Below are positions 17,433 to 26,178 of a DNA stretch of 64,000 bases, piece after piece. The DNA comes from Clostridium sp. UBA4548. GTDB lineage: Bacteria; Bacillota; Clostridia; Clostridiales; Clostridiaceae. Every line of letters begins with the position of its first letter. Position 1 is the first letter of the stretch. A program made the position numbers and the translations under genes. The stretch is taken from the NCBI RefSeq assembly GCF_002387895.1, contig NZ_DGLI01000001.1, forward strand, positions 11,705-75,704, in the 5' to 3' direction. A model generated the notes under the pieces. That model was not told where the DNA came from. It saw only the letters and a program-made list of their open reading frames with translations, and made no database searches.

Positions 17433-17610
17433 AGCTAGACTCCTTTTCTATCTTCCAAATTTCTATATATATTTGTTAAGTAAAGTATAATTTATAGTAA
17501 TTTATAACTTTCTCTTAATTTATAAAAAGTATAACATATTTACTTCTTTATTATAGTATTCCTCAAATATAATAAAGATAACTCTTACTCTCTAATAGCA
17601 TACATTCAAA

Positions 17611-18426
17611 CTATTTACTGCTTGAAAATTTATATTCAATAATTTTTCCACAATACTCATAACCAATACTTTTATATACTTTATTTGGAGCTGCTTTTCT
17701 ACAATCAGCGTACAATACTGGCGTAAAGCCTTCCCTCAGCAAATCCTCTGTAATTCTATACATTAGAAATTTTGCATATCCTTTATTACGATGATTTCTG
17801 TCAGTAAAAACACCATCTGTCATGGCAATGCTCCCATATTTATGTACAGATGCCATGGCAACGAGGTTTTCCTCTTCATTTCTCCAAACATGAAAATCAG
17901 GTTTAGTGAGCTTTCGTTGTGCTGACTTTTTAGCTTGTTCAGGTGTAAGAAGTCCAAAGCCAAGATCTTCCCAATTGCTTCTAGAAAACATAGTGAGAGA
18001 TTCTAAGTCCTTCTCACTGGCTTTTGATAAACAACCAGAAACCAATTCAGGCTTTATAAGCTTATGACAAACATATGAATTTTTAGGAACACTTGTCTTA
18101 AAAGGAACTCCTGAAATTCTTGAAACCTCTTCAAGTATTGACTCAAGATATTTTTCTTCTCCGTCTATATTAGGATTAGGATTAAGTACAAGTTTCTCAC
18201 ATATAATTTTCACAACCGCATCCTTTTCATCACCAGATAAATTATCTTTAATATAAATCCATAAAGGTGATGTTAGACGTTGTTGCCCAATAACTATATT
18301 TTTATCATTTGTTACAATAAAGGAATCCTTAATTGTACCTATGGCATATAACATGCTAAAACGGATTAATTCCTGTTCAGTCATTAACTGCTTAAAATAG
18401 TTTTCTTGAGTTACTATATTTCTCAT
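17611..18426 (-). CDS. GNAT acetyltransferase (FR47-like)
   Basis: Protein of 271 aa. The N-terminal half is family-specific. The C-terminal GNAT fold (about 140-265) has SIAMTDGVFTDRNHRNKGYAKFLMYRIT as motif A and PNKVYKSIGYEYCGK as motif B. GGGG precedes the ATG. Substrate unknown; similar proteins are annotated as GNAT family in clostridia and bacilli. Confidence 0.87.
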   Translation of the reverse strand: MRNIVTQENYFKQLMTEQELIRFSMLYAIGTIKDSFIVTNDKNIVIGQQRLTSPLWIYIKDNLSGDEKDAVVKIICEKLVLNPNPNIDGEEKYLESILEEVSRISGVPFKTSVPKNSYVCHKLIKPELVSGCLSKASEKDLESLTMFSRSNWEDLGFGLLTPEQAKKSAQRKLTKPDFHVWRNEEENLVAMASVHKYGSIAMTDGVFTDRNHRNKGYAKFLMYRITEDLLREGFTPVLYADCRKAAPNKVYKSIGYEYCGKIIEYKFSSSK

Positions 18427-18499
18427 TCCAAAATCCCCTAACTAGATTTTTTTAAAACTCTATCATCTTCTTATTTCTTACATCACAAGGAATTACTTT

Positions 18500-18592
18500 T
18501 GACTCTATGATATCCCAATATCCATTCATTCTTAGCTTTTTGTAATGCCATTAAATTTGAATTAATGCTAATTACTAACTTACCCTACTCAT
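18500..18592 (-). pseudogene. purN fragment
   Basis: About 30 codons reading KLVISINSNLMALQKAKNE then WILGYH. They match residues about 31-58 of the intact PurN at 37415-38011 (KLVISNNSNSMALQRAKNE, GILGYH). No start, stop or further homologous sequence is nearby. This is a fossil of a second purN copy. The remainder of the 18427-18718 gap shows nothing. Confidence 0.75.
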
Positions 18593-18718
18593 TTAATAAA
18601 CATAAGCTGCTTTCCTACTGGATCTTGCTGATATTATTTTCTTTACAAACATGCCATTAAAACAATTATCATAAAAAGCTACTTAGGGTTTCAATTAATT
18701 TATGCTATTATATTTAAA

Positions 18719-19594
18719 TTATATTTTTATCTCATAACAATCATTAGCTGTTAATGTTGTGAATCCTGAATGCTCATATAACAATAGAGCATTTTTATTT
18801 TCTGTTTCGACACTAAGACTAATTTTATCAATTCCACAACTTAATAAATAATCAATTGTTTTTGTTAATATTGCTCTTCCAATACCTTTTTTTCTATGGC
18901 TCTTAAGAACCGCCAAATCAGCAATACTTCCTTCATTATTATGTATCTTTGCAGATACAATTCCTACAATAATATTGTTAACTTTACAAACAAAGTTATT
19001 ACATTTAGGATTCTTTAAATTTGACTCATTATATGATTTTTCTTCTTCTTCTGTTGTCCCAAAAGCTTCCATACCTATTAAAACAATATCATTTAAATCA
19101 TTAAGTGAAGCCCTACTTAAGACAATATCAGTATATTCTGAAGAGTCTCCTTTATAGTATTGTTTGTTAAAATTCATTATATATGTTGAATATTGCTCCT
19201 TTCCACCTACACACTTAACAAATTCACTAATGCTATATGCTCCTCTTTCATTAATAAATTTTAAACTACCTATATTTAACTCCTTACATTTACATTTTAC
19301 GCTCTGAAAAAGCTCTGCAAAATTTTCTTTACTTCTATGCTCTGGATGAATTGTACCCCATGCATAGTAAGTTCCTGTATTATACCCTGGAGTTATGCCG
19401 AAATATGCAATTACATTTTCTTCATTATAAAATAAAAATTTAGTAATATCTTTTCTTTCTCCATCAAAATAAAATTTTAAATCTGTATTATCTTTTTTAT
19501 TGCATATGTCAACTAGCTTCTTAATATCATTAAAGTTATTTTCACTTAATCCTTTTTCTGTAACTATTTGGTTTTTGCAATTTATCTTTAACAA
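18719..19594 (-). CDS. Tandem-domain GNAT acetyltransferase
   Basis: Protein of 291 aa with two GNAT-like halves. The first (about 10-145) includes GTYYAWGTIHPEHRSKENF. The second (about 150-291) has SIADLAVLKSHRKKGIGRAILTK as motif A and ALLLYEHSGFTTL as motif B. The start is a TTG 8 nt after GGAGG. It is followed 19 bp later by a VOC gene, so these two are probably co-transcribed. Confidence 0.86.
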   Translation of the reverse strand: MLKINCKNQIVTEKGLSENNFNDIKKLVDICNKKDNTDLKFYFDGERKDITKFLFYNEENVIAYFGITPGYNTGTYYAWGTIHPEHRSKENFAELFQSVKCKCKELNIGSLKFINERGAYSISEFVKCVGGKEQYSTYIMNFNKQYYKGDSSEYTDIVLSRASLNDLNDIVLIGMEAFGTTEEEEKSYNESNLKNPKCNNFVCKVNNIIVGIVSAKIHNNEGSIADLAVLKSHRKKGIGRAILTKTIDYLLSCGIDKISLSVETENKNALLLYEHSGFTTLTANDCYEIKI

Positions 19595-19612
19595 ACAATA
19601 TTCCTCCAGTGT

Positions 19613-20068
19613 TCATTCATCAAATTCACCGACTTCTGGATGATAGTCACCAGTAACCTCTATAATATTTCCATCAGGATCCGTTAATTGAAAGTAATAG
19701 TATGGACTAACATTACAAACATACTTAATTTTTGTTATATTACCAGTAATATCTAATTCCTTGACACGATTATATTCTTCTCTTAAATTTTCATCCCAGA
19801 AATTTAATACGACCTTACGGGAATTGAGTAAAGTAGAAATTGTCTTCAAATCATCAAAGTACTCTAAATACTCTCCCTTATGTATTACTTTATCTGGATT
19901 TTCTGAATCAAAATATCCATTCATAAGAGCTATACATTTTCCCTCAAAATCAAACATTGCAAATCTATCCATGTTTTTCTTGGTAACAGGCATCTGAAGT
20001 AACTTCTCATAAAATATAATTGACTTCTGAAAGTCCCTAACTATTAAATAAATAGAACCTAAATGCAT
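19613..20068 (-). CDS. VOC-family protein
   Basis: Vicinal-oxygen-chelate fold protein of 151 aa. LGSIYLIVRDFQKSIIFYEKLL opens the first module and YYYFQLTDPDGNIIEVTGDYH ends the second, with the metal-ligand glutamate position in IIEV. GGAGG precedes the ATG. The pairing with a GNAT gene is conserved-looking for resistance islands, but substrate and activity are unknown. Confidence 0.9.
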   Translation of the reverse strand: MHLGSIYLIVRDFQKSIIFYEKLLQMPVTKKNMDRFAMFDFEGKCIALMNGYFDSENPDKVIHKGEYLEYFDDLKTISTLLNSRKVVLNFWDENLREEYNRVKELDITGNITKIKYVCNVSPYYYFQLTDPDGNIIEVTGDYHPEVGEFDE

Positions 20069-20162
20069 TTAATTCCTCCTATTAGTAGAATATTCTAGAT
20101 TAACTTTCCTTCGTAAAATAATTTTCTTTTGCCATTATATATCTCACCCTAAAGTTCTATAA

Positions 20163-20600
20163 TCATATCTCTTTTAAAAACTCTAATGTTTTCTTATGTA
20201 AAAATGGCTGAATCAAAGGATAAGTTAAATTATCTGGCATATGATGAAATAATTTAACTTCACTTACTTCATAATGAAGTTCACTATCTAATGCTTGTAC
20301 TTCTGCGTAGAATAGCTGTCCAAATGAATCAGTATAATGAATATTTTCATCTGTTTCTACAGAGTAGATGCATATTGGAGTTAATTTAAAATTCGTTGCT
20401 CCTGTTTCCTCAAATAATTCCCTTGATGCAGCATCATTAATAGTTTCATTTCCCTCCCTATGTCCCCCTGGGATTTCCCAAGTATTCCTGTCCTTATGCC
20501 TTACATAAAGCCATTGTCCATTGAATTTTGTCATTATTACTGCAAATTTTAATTTACTATCTTCTATAGTATTTAATTCATAAAAGTTTACTTTTAACAT
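20163..20600 (-). CDS. NUDIX hydrolase
   Basis: Protein of 145 aa with Nudix box GGHREGNETINDAASRELFEETGA. It ends in IQPFLHKKTLEFLKEI. The last 13 codons are almost identical at DNA level to the end of the HAD gene at 22009, see findings. GGGAG precedes the ATG. Substrate unknown. Confidence 0.9.
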   Translation of the reverse strand: MLKVNFYELNTIEDSKLKFAVIMTKFNGQWLYVRHKDRNTWEIPGGHREGNETINDAASRELFEETGATNFKLTPICIYSVETDENIHYTDSFGQLFYAEVQALDSELHYEVSEVKLFHHMPDNLTYPLIQPFLHKKTLEFLKEI

Positions 20601-20699
20601 ACACTACATCTCCCATTGCTAAATCAACATATAATCACGCTCTGACATTACTGAACTTTAAATCTAATCATTTAATCAATTATGCAACTTGGAATTTGT

Positions 20700-21329
20700 C
20701 TATTTTACTGGGGGTTTCCATAGCGGTGTATCTATAAATGTAGTCTCTTTTACATTTGGAAGAATATCATATATAGAACAATTTATTTGCTTTTCTATAT
20801 ACTCTTTCATTTCAAATGTTGCATTCCAGCGTTCTACAGTAAATGGAAATGTTCCATAGCGTCTTGTTGTATTAACAAACCGCTTTTCCAACATACAAAA
20901 ACCTTGAGCATCTGCAATTGAATCACAAACAATCAACAATTTATCGTAGTCATCGTAAGATATATTATTTAAATACTTTCTTACAAATTCACTTTCTTCC
21001 TCACTCATATCATTCCCCCCTATTTCCTTATCAAAATCAGTAACTGGAAATGAATGTGTCAAACAAATTCTAGCTGCCTCATCCCAACCCTTTTCCATCA
21101 TAAATTTATATCCGTCAAAACTATGTCTTCTTGCACTTATTCCATATCTTCTACCTATATCATGAAGAAGTCCTAACACATATGCTTTATCTGGGTTAAG
21201 ATTACTACATTTTCCAGCAATGATTTGAGCTGCTAATCCTACATTAATGGAATGGTCTACCCATGGTCCTTGGTTTAACTGCCCTGCTATTACTAATTCT
21301 CTCTCAGCCATTTCTCTACTTGGAAACAT
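20700..21329 (-). CDS. HD-domain phosphohydrolase
   Basis: Protein of 209 aa. Metal-binding residues are visible: H in PWVDHSINVG, HD in VLGLLHDIGRRYG, H in RRHSFDGYKF and a later D in LLIVCDSIADAQG. The HD superfamily acts on nucleotides or phosphorylated small molecules; the lack of GTP/ppGpp motifs prevents a closer call. GGAGG precedes the ATG. Confidence 0.9.
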   Translation of the reverse strand: MFPSREMAERELVIAGQLNQGPWVDHSINVGLAAQIIAGKCSNLNPDKAYVLGLLHDIGRRYGISARRHSFDGYKFMMEKGWDEAARICLTHSFPVTDFDKEIGGNDMSEEESEFVRKYLNNISYDDYDKLLIVCDSIADAQGFCMLEKRFVNTTRRYGTFPFTVERWNATFEMKEYIEKQINCSIYDILPNVKETTFIDTPLWKPPVK

Positions 21330-21401
21330 ATTACCCTCCTATATTTATAGTCTAATTTATTACTTGTAAGTCTGATGTCTAGTTACTAAAATATATTTAT
21401 T

Positions 21402-21977
21402 TTATTTAGATAATCTACTTTCTAGATACCTGTCTTTTGTTAATCCAAAATATATCTCGTCATAATATCTACCATTTGTATAAATATTCTGTTTTAGAAT
21501 TCCTTCTTGTTCGCACCCAAGTTTTTTATGCATTTTTATAGAGGCTTCATTCCCCTCTAAAACACTTATAGAATACTTATTTAACCGTCTTTCCATAAAT
21601 GCATATTTCAAAAGCAGTTCTACAGCACTTGTTCCGTAGCCATTTCCACTATATTCCCTAGCAATTTTAAGTCCAATTCCAAAAGTCCCATTTCTGTCAT
21701 CATCTAATAATATGTTTATCCTTCCAACATGTACTCCTTCTAAGTTTTCGATAGCAAAGAATGTTCTACCATTGCTATTTGAAAAATCTGCAATTCTTTC
21801 AGAAGACTTCTTCGAATCAGAGATTACTGGAGGAAGTTCAATCATATAATCTGCTAATCGCCCTGCTATACTGTCAAAATTAGTATAATAATCCCATTCC
21901 CAATCATCCTCTTTCCAAGCCCTAAGTCTAATTAAATCATTTTGCCAGTAATAATTATCGTATACTATTTCTCTCAT
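21402..21977 (-). CDS. GNAT acetyltransferase, RimJ/RimL-like
   Basis: Protein of 191 aa. IRLRAWKEDDWEWDY starts the fold, FGIGLKIAREYSGNGYGTSAVELLL is motif A and ASIKMHKKLGCEQEGILKQNIY is motif B. These are typical of the Acetyltransf_3 group (RimL, SpeG-like). GAGGGAG precedes the ATG. 32 bp separate it from the upstream HAD gene, so the pair may be one transcript. Confidence 0.9.
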   Translation of the reverse strand: MREIVYDNYYWQNDLIRLRAWKEDDWEWDYYTNFDSIAGRLADYMIELPPVISDSKKSSERIADFSNSNGRTFFAIENLEGVHVGRINILLDDDRNGTFGIGLKIAREYSGNGYGTSAVELLLKYAFMERRLNKYSISVLEGNEASIKMHKKLGCEQEGILKQNIYTNGRYYDEIYFGLTKDRYLESRLSK

Positions 21978-22008
21978 AAAATATCTCCCTCTATCTCTTC
22001 TATTTCTT

Positions 22009-22716
22009 CTATTTTAAAAACTCTAATGTCCTCTTTTGTAAAAATGGCTTAGTTGCTATATTCATAAGTTCACATATATTATTAATAATATACTTTGGCA
22101 TATATTCATTTATATCCCACCCTTGTCCATTACTTAACCAAACAGAGCTTAGCCCAACATCAATTGCTCCTTTTATATCACACAGTGGGTTGTCTCCAAC
22201 AAACAATGTGGTTTTACTATTTGAGTTGGCTCTAGATAAAGCAAGATGGAATATTTCAGGGTTAGGCTTTCTAACATTAACTTCTTCAGAAATAATGATA
22301 GTTTTCATATACTTTCTTAAATCCAATTTATCAATTTTTCTATTTTGAAAATCGGAATGACCATTTGTTACAATCCCCATTTTTATATTCTCATTCTTAA
22401 AAAAATCTAAAACTTTATATACATTAGTCATAGGTTCAGCACATTTTGGAAACTCCTCATTCCAAAAATCAACTAATTCTTTTAAATTAGGTTTATATTT
22501 CCACGAAATTCTGCTTTGTAATTCCGTGAACATTTCATCTCGTTGTCTATACCCTTGCCAATCAATTTCAAAAAAAACTTCTTTTATAATTAAATTACTA
22601 TCATAGTTCAATACATGAGAATATTCCAATTTAAAAAGGTCAACAAACTTACACAATGACTTATTTCTATCGTGTAATGTATCATCTAAGTCAAAAAGTA
22701 TGGTATCAAAAATCAT
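22009..22716 (-). CDS. HAD-superfamily hydrolase (YjjG-like)
   Basis: Protein of 235 aa. The catalytic motif is DTILFDLDDTLHD, with motif II GIVTNGH and motif III/IV VRKPNPEIF and FVGDNPLCDIKGA. The group is close to nucleotide 5'-phosphatases. The C-terminal 13 residues (KPFLQKRTLEFLK) copy the end of the NUDIX gene at 20163 rather than any HAD feature, so the tail is chimeric. Confidence 0.92.
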   Translation of the reverse strand: MIFDTILFDLDDTLHDRNKSLCKFVDLFKLEYSHVLNYDSNLIIKEVFFEIDWQGYRQRDEMFTELQSRISWKYKPNLKELVDFWNEEFPKCAEPMTNVYKVLDFFKNENIKMGIVTNGHSDFQNRKIDKLDLRKYMKTIIISEEVNVRKPNPEIFHLALSRANSNSKTTLFVGDNPLCDIKGAIDVGLSSVWLSNGQGWDINEYMPKYIINNICELMNIATKPFLQKRTLEFLK

Positions 22717-22818
22717 ATGTTTTACACCAATCTTTCTTATCTCTTTTTATTGATTTCCCCCAATTAGGATGCCAAACCTCAACATCAAGATGAACCAGTG
22801 GCAAAATTGCTTAAACTA

Positions 22819-23095
22819 CTATTTAGCCTTTTTCTGTGTATTTTTAAGAAAATACATAGCAGGAATTAATCTAAATATGAACTTCATAGTAGTAAAGCCA
22901 ATAACTAACCATAACTGTAAACTTGAAGGCCATGGCCAGATGATTTGAATTATAACTCTGGACAACCATAAGCATCATGGAACAGAACACTATATCATAA
23001 TAACTATCACTAATACCATGGCTTTTTAAATATTCAACCACTTATGGTAAAATAAACCTTTAGCTTTATCTAACGTATCAATAATACCCACCTTA
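22819..23095 (-). pseudogene. Decayed membrane protein gene
   Basis: Minus-strand frame with the intact end LWLVIGFTTMKFIFRLIPAM, YFLKNTQKKAK-stop and, further upstream, IIDTLDKAKGLFYHKWLN, interrupted by three stops. The text looks like a short membrane protein in decay. Family not recognised. Confidence 0.45.
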
Positions 23096-23123
23096 AATGC
23101 CACTAATGAGTAGATACTACTCG

Positions 23124-24191
23124 TCATTCATTATTATTCTGATTCCCATTATTCCATTTTGCCCTTGTCCTCATTTTTTTCAAATCAACTAATGCTGAGT
23201 ATTGATACTTTTTACACCAATTACAAAATATCGACTTAGGTGATAGTATTAGTTTTGTAATCACTGAATTTGGAACACTTACCCATCCCTTATTCGGTAT
23301 TAAAGAAATGTCCACAAAATCGCCCTTTTGTTTCACCTGATATATTCCTTTAATATGTCCCATTTCTTCAGATGGACTTATAGAAAACTCACCAGCCTGA
23401 TCTCTCATTACAAATACTGGGTTAAAACTTATTACAACCTTTTTATCTTGTAATAATTCTATTATGGACAAACCTATGCCATTATCTGTTTCAACAAATT
23501 TATATTTAATCCCCTGGTCAATATATTGCATCTGTTCATCTAACTCTATTTCTTTCACCTGCATATTAATTGGAATGAATTCTATGATCTGACTTTCCAT
23601 GGTATATCTAGAATAGTAGCGCATCTGTCCATTCATAGGAATTGGAAATGGAAAAGCATCTAATTTCAAGGTTGTGTCATCAATGCGAACCTCTGCAATA
23701 GTATTTTTTCTTCTAATAAAATCAAAGTTATATAGGAAAAATATAGGAAGGCATGATGGTGTTTTACTTCCTAAGCCAATGGGTGCTAATATATTCATGG
23801 GAGTACTTTTCTTCTTAGTCTTTTCCTTTATGTATACATGAATCCTTCGTTTTTCTAAATCCTCAAAATCAAAGGAAATTTCTACACATCCATCCACTTT
23901 TTCAAAAACAGTATTTTGCATATCCGTTTGTATATGCTTATTTAATCCCTTTTCTGCAACGTCACACTGCTCATTTGGATCAAATTTTAGTGAAATATCG
24001 TCATACATATCTACATATCCATCATTTCGATATGCCAATACCCGAAATCCCGTTCCTACTTCATTGCCATTTAGATATTGTAACTCAAGTCCTCTATATA
24101 TCGAATCTGGATTTTTCTCAAAGTTTATTAAAGCTAATTTTTCCATTGGTGTATACTTTATCCCAAAGGGTAGTATTGTTTTCACTTTCAT
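23124..24191 (-). CDS. Hypothetical protein, 355 aa
   Basis: Not recognised. The sequence is beta-rich with repeated strand-like text (GFRVLAYRNDGYVDMYDD, CVEISFDFEDLEKRRIHVYIKE, EIELDEQMQYIDQG) and no signal peptide or membrane helix. I start at the ATG at 24191, after AGGTG, giving a gap of 29 bp to the GNAT stop; an earlier ATG overlaps the GNAT stop but has no site. It probably forms a two-gene operon with the double GNAT. A fossil of a paralogue seems present at 27497-27540. Confidence 0.7.
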   Translation of the reverse strand: MKVKTILPFGIKYTPMEKLALINFEKNPDSIYRGLELQYLNGNEVGTGFRVLAYRNDGYVDMYDDISLKFDPNEQCDVAEKGLNKHIQTDMQNTVFEKVDGCVEISFDFEDLEKRRIHVYIKEKTKKKSTPMNILAPIGLGSKTPSCLPIFFLYNFDFIRRKNTIAEVRIDDTTLKLDAFPFPIPMNGQMRYYSRYTMESQIIEFIPINMQVKEIELDEQMQYIDQGIKYKFVETDNGIGLSIIELLQDKKVVISFNPVFVMRDQAGEFSISPSEEMGHIKGIYQVKQKGDFVDISLIPNKGWVSVPNSVITKLILSPKSIFCNWCKKYQYSALVDLKKMRTRAKWNNGNQNNNE

Positions 24192-24220
24192 TCCACACCT
24201 ACTAAATATTTTAATATTAC

Positions 24221-25402
24221 CTAATCCCATTGCCCTGGAAATCTTAGTTTTTTTAGCTTAGGAAACTTTTGGCTATATTCTTCCACTTCTTCCTTTGGAA
24301 GATTTTCAAAAACTTCAGATTCATAGAATTTTCCTTTTATACCTTTCATACTTCCTTCCCATAACTCAATACCCATAAAGGCGTCAAAGTTCCGCCCCTC
24401 AGCAGATGTGATATTAAAGTGATCACAGGTTTTAAATCCTATTCGAGGGTAATAGTCTGGTTCTCCAAAAATTATAATACCTTTATAGCCTTTATTTTTA
24501 GCTAGGTTCATGGTTTCCCTTAATAGTAGTTCTCCAACCCCACAGCCTTGCCATTTAGGCTCTACGCAAAGAGGTCCAAAAGTTACAACTTCATGTGTAT
24601 CTTCACCATCAACAACTCTTGCCTTAGAATACATTATATATCCAATTATCTCTCCATCCTTTACTGCTATTCTACTTAACTCTGGTAGAAAATCTTTATC
24701 TTGTCTCATTTTATGCACAAGGTAATGCTCGTCACATCCAAGATGATGATTGTTCCAAAATGCATGCTGAGTCATAAGTTCTACCTTGTAACAATCATCC
24801 TCAGTTTCCATTCTAATTTCTACTTCTTCACGGCTTAACCTTTTCTTTTTCTTTGGAAACCATCCAAATTCTAATCTTACTTCTTTTCTTTGTAAATCAT
24901 TGTTTTTGTAGCAGCAAGTGTCCATACCAATAAGTGTAAAACCTTCATGCTGATAAAAGTCTATGGCATTAACATTACAAGATTGTGTTTCTAGTATAAT
25001 AGCTCTGCGGCGCTGTCTTCTTGCTTGTTCCTTTGCCATCTCAATTAAAGCATGTCCTATTCCTTGCTTTTGATAGTTTTCCGCTACCCAAAGCTCTGTA
25101 ATTCTTAGCCTATTAGACCATAACTCTTGGTCTGTCTCCATAGCTGCAACTACCTCATCATTTACTAACACTCCCCAAGCATATGCATTTTCCCAATGAT
25201 CTTCATATAACTTATCTGGATAATTATATTCTTCTGGGGTATGAGTTACTGGCTCTGCAAAGTCTTTCTTTTCTATGTCAATAGCAAAACCTTTGCCTGT
25301 TTTATTTACTATAACATCATAATACTTATCTGTAGTGTACCCTATAGGAATTATAGTTCCCTTCCATTTTTCCTTTGGTAAATGTATAATTTCGTACTCC
25401 AT
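24221..25402 (-). CDS. Fused double GNAT acetyltransferase
   Basis: Protein of 393 aa with two complete GNAT domains. The first (about 25-165) has LRITELWVAENYQKQGIGHALIEMA and AIDFYQHEGFTLIG, close to streptothricin-type acetyltransferases. The second (about 190-345) resembles the YhbS group (FGPLCVEPKWQGCGVGELLL, YYPRIGFK). Both acetyl-CoA loops are intact, so it may have two activities. GAGGGG precedes the ATG. Confidence 0.9.
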   Translation of the reverse strand: MEYEIIHLPKEKWKGTIIPIGYTTDKYYDVIVNKTGKGFAIDIEKKDFAEPVTHTPEEYNYPDKLYEDHWENAYAWGVLVNDEVVAAMETDQELWSNRLRITELWVAENYQKQGIGHALIEMAKEQARRQRRRAIILETQSCNVNAIDFYQHEGFTLIGMDTCCYKNNDLQRKEVRLEFGWFPKKKKRLSREEVEIRMETEDDCYKVELMTQHAFWNNHHLGCDEHYLVHKMRQDKDFLPELSRIAVKDGEIIGYIMYSKARVVDGEDTHEVVTFGPLCVEPKWQGCGVGELLLRETMNLAKNKGYKGIIIFGEPDYYPRIGFKTCDHFNITSAEGRNFDAFMGIELWEGSMKGIKGKFYESEVFENLPKEEVEEYSQKFPKLKKLRFPGQWD

Positions 25403-25430
25403 GATCTTAATCCCCTCATTTCTATATTAC

Positions 25431-25904
25431 TTATTTCTTATTAACATTATTTATCATTTCAACAACTTCAATTGGAAGTTGAATAATTTTTGAAGTTTCC
25501 TCTATGGAATAACCCTCAACAAGATAACGCTTTGCTATAACACTCATTGATTCTCCTATTTCTATAATGTGATGGTCAGGGTCATAAATACGGACAACTC
25601 GTTGTTGCCATTCATATTTCTTAGGCTCATGTACATATTCTATATTCTTATAAGCCTTCACATTATCTATGAATTTTTCAAAATCATCTACTTCAAAATA
25701 CAGTTCCATATTATTAGACTTCTCTATAACTGAATTAACAGGCACATTTGTAAGCCATGCAAAATCCTCTTGTATTGCAAATCCACCGCTAAATGTTACA
25801 TTTCTCCCTAAGTCAAGAACAACTTCTTGATTAAAAAGCTCCTTATAAAATTGCTTAGAAACATTAACATCTTTTACAGATAATAATGCTAATTTAAATT
25901 CCAT
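25431..25904 (-). CDS. VOC-family protein with helical C-terminal extension
   Basis: Protein of 157 aa. The VOC fold spans about 1-118 (LALLSVKDVNVSKQFYKELF; RIYDPDHHIIEIGE). A C-terminal extension (about 119-157, VIAKRYLVEGYSIEETSKII plus PIEVVEMINN) looks like a small helix-turn-helix-type sequence, seen in some clostridial VOC proteins. GGGGG precedes the ATG. Promoter module A lies 125 bp upstream. Confidence 0.88.
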   Translation of the reverse strand: MEFKLALLSVKDVNVSKQFYKELFNQEVVLDLGRNVTFSGGFAIQEDFAWLTNVPVNSVIEKSNNMELYFEVDDFEKFIDNVKAYKNIEYVHEPKKYEWQQRVVRIYDPDHHIIEIGESMSVIAKRYLVEGYSIEETSKIIQLPIEVVEMINNVNKK

Positions 25905-26028
25905 ATAAATACCCCCATAATAGAATAGATTAACAAATTGCTCAATTACTTAACTCTTTAATTTTGTAGCTTTTTAGAATTTCATAAGGTTAGTCCACAT
26001 AATACCATAGTAAATAAATTCCTTATAA

Positions 26029-26066
26029 ATTATATTTTACCATATGGTTAATGTAAAAATACACCT
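26029..26066 (-). promoter_or_regulatory. Dispersed promoter module, copy A
   Basis: Best copy. On the minus strand -35 TTTACA (26052-26057), a 17-bp spacer TTAACCATATGGTAAAA, and -10 TATAAT (26029-26034). The spacer holds the palindrome ACCATATGGT, a likely operator. Positioned to transcribe the VOC gene at 25431. Confidence 0.75.
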
Positions 26067-26101
26067 TAAATCTTTTATTATTTGCACAAATCAAAAAATA
26101 A

Positions 26102-26155
26102 AGACAATTCACTTCTAACACTTTAATTTGATTAAAGCTTAGGTGGAAATTGTCT
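26102..26155 (-). terminator. Terminator half of module A
   Basis: Imperfect stem GACAATT-CAC / GTGGA-AATTGTC with inner stem GCTTTAAT / ATTAAAG and TTTATTTTTT on the minus-strand 3' side. It lies 25 bp after the APH-like gene stop. Between hairpin and -35 is the conserved ATTTGTGCAAAT. Confidence 0.8.
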
Positions 26156-26178
26156 ACCCTTAATAAGCAAATTATGAA

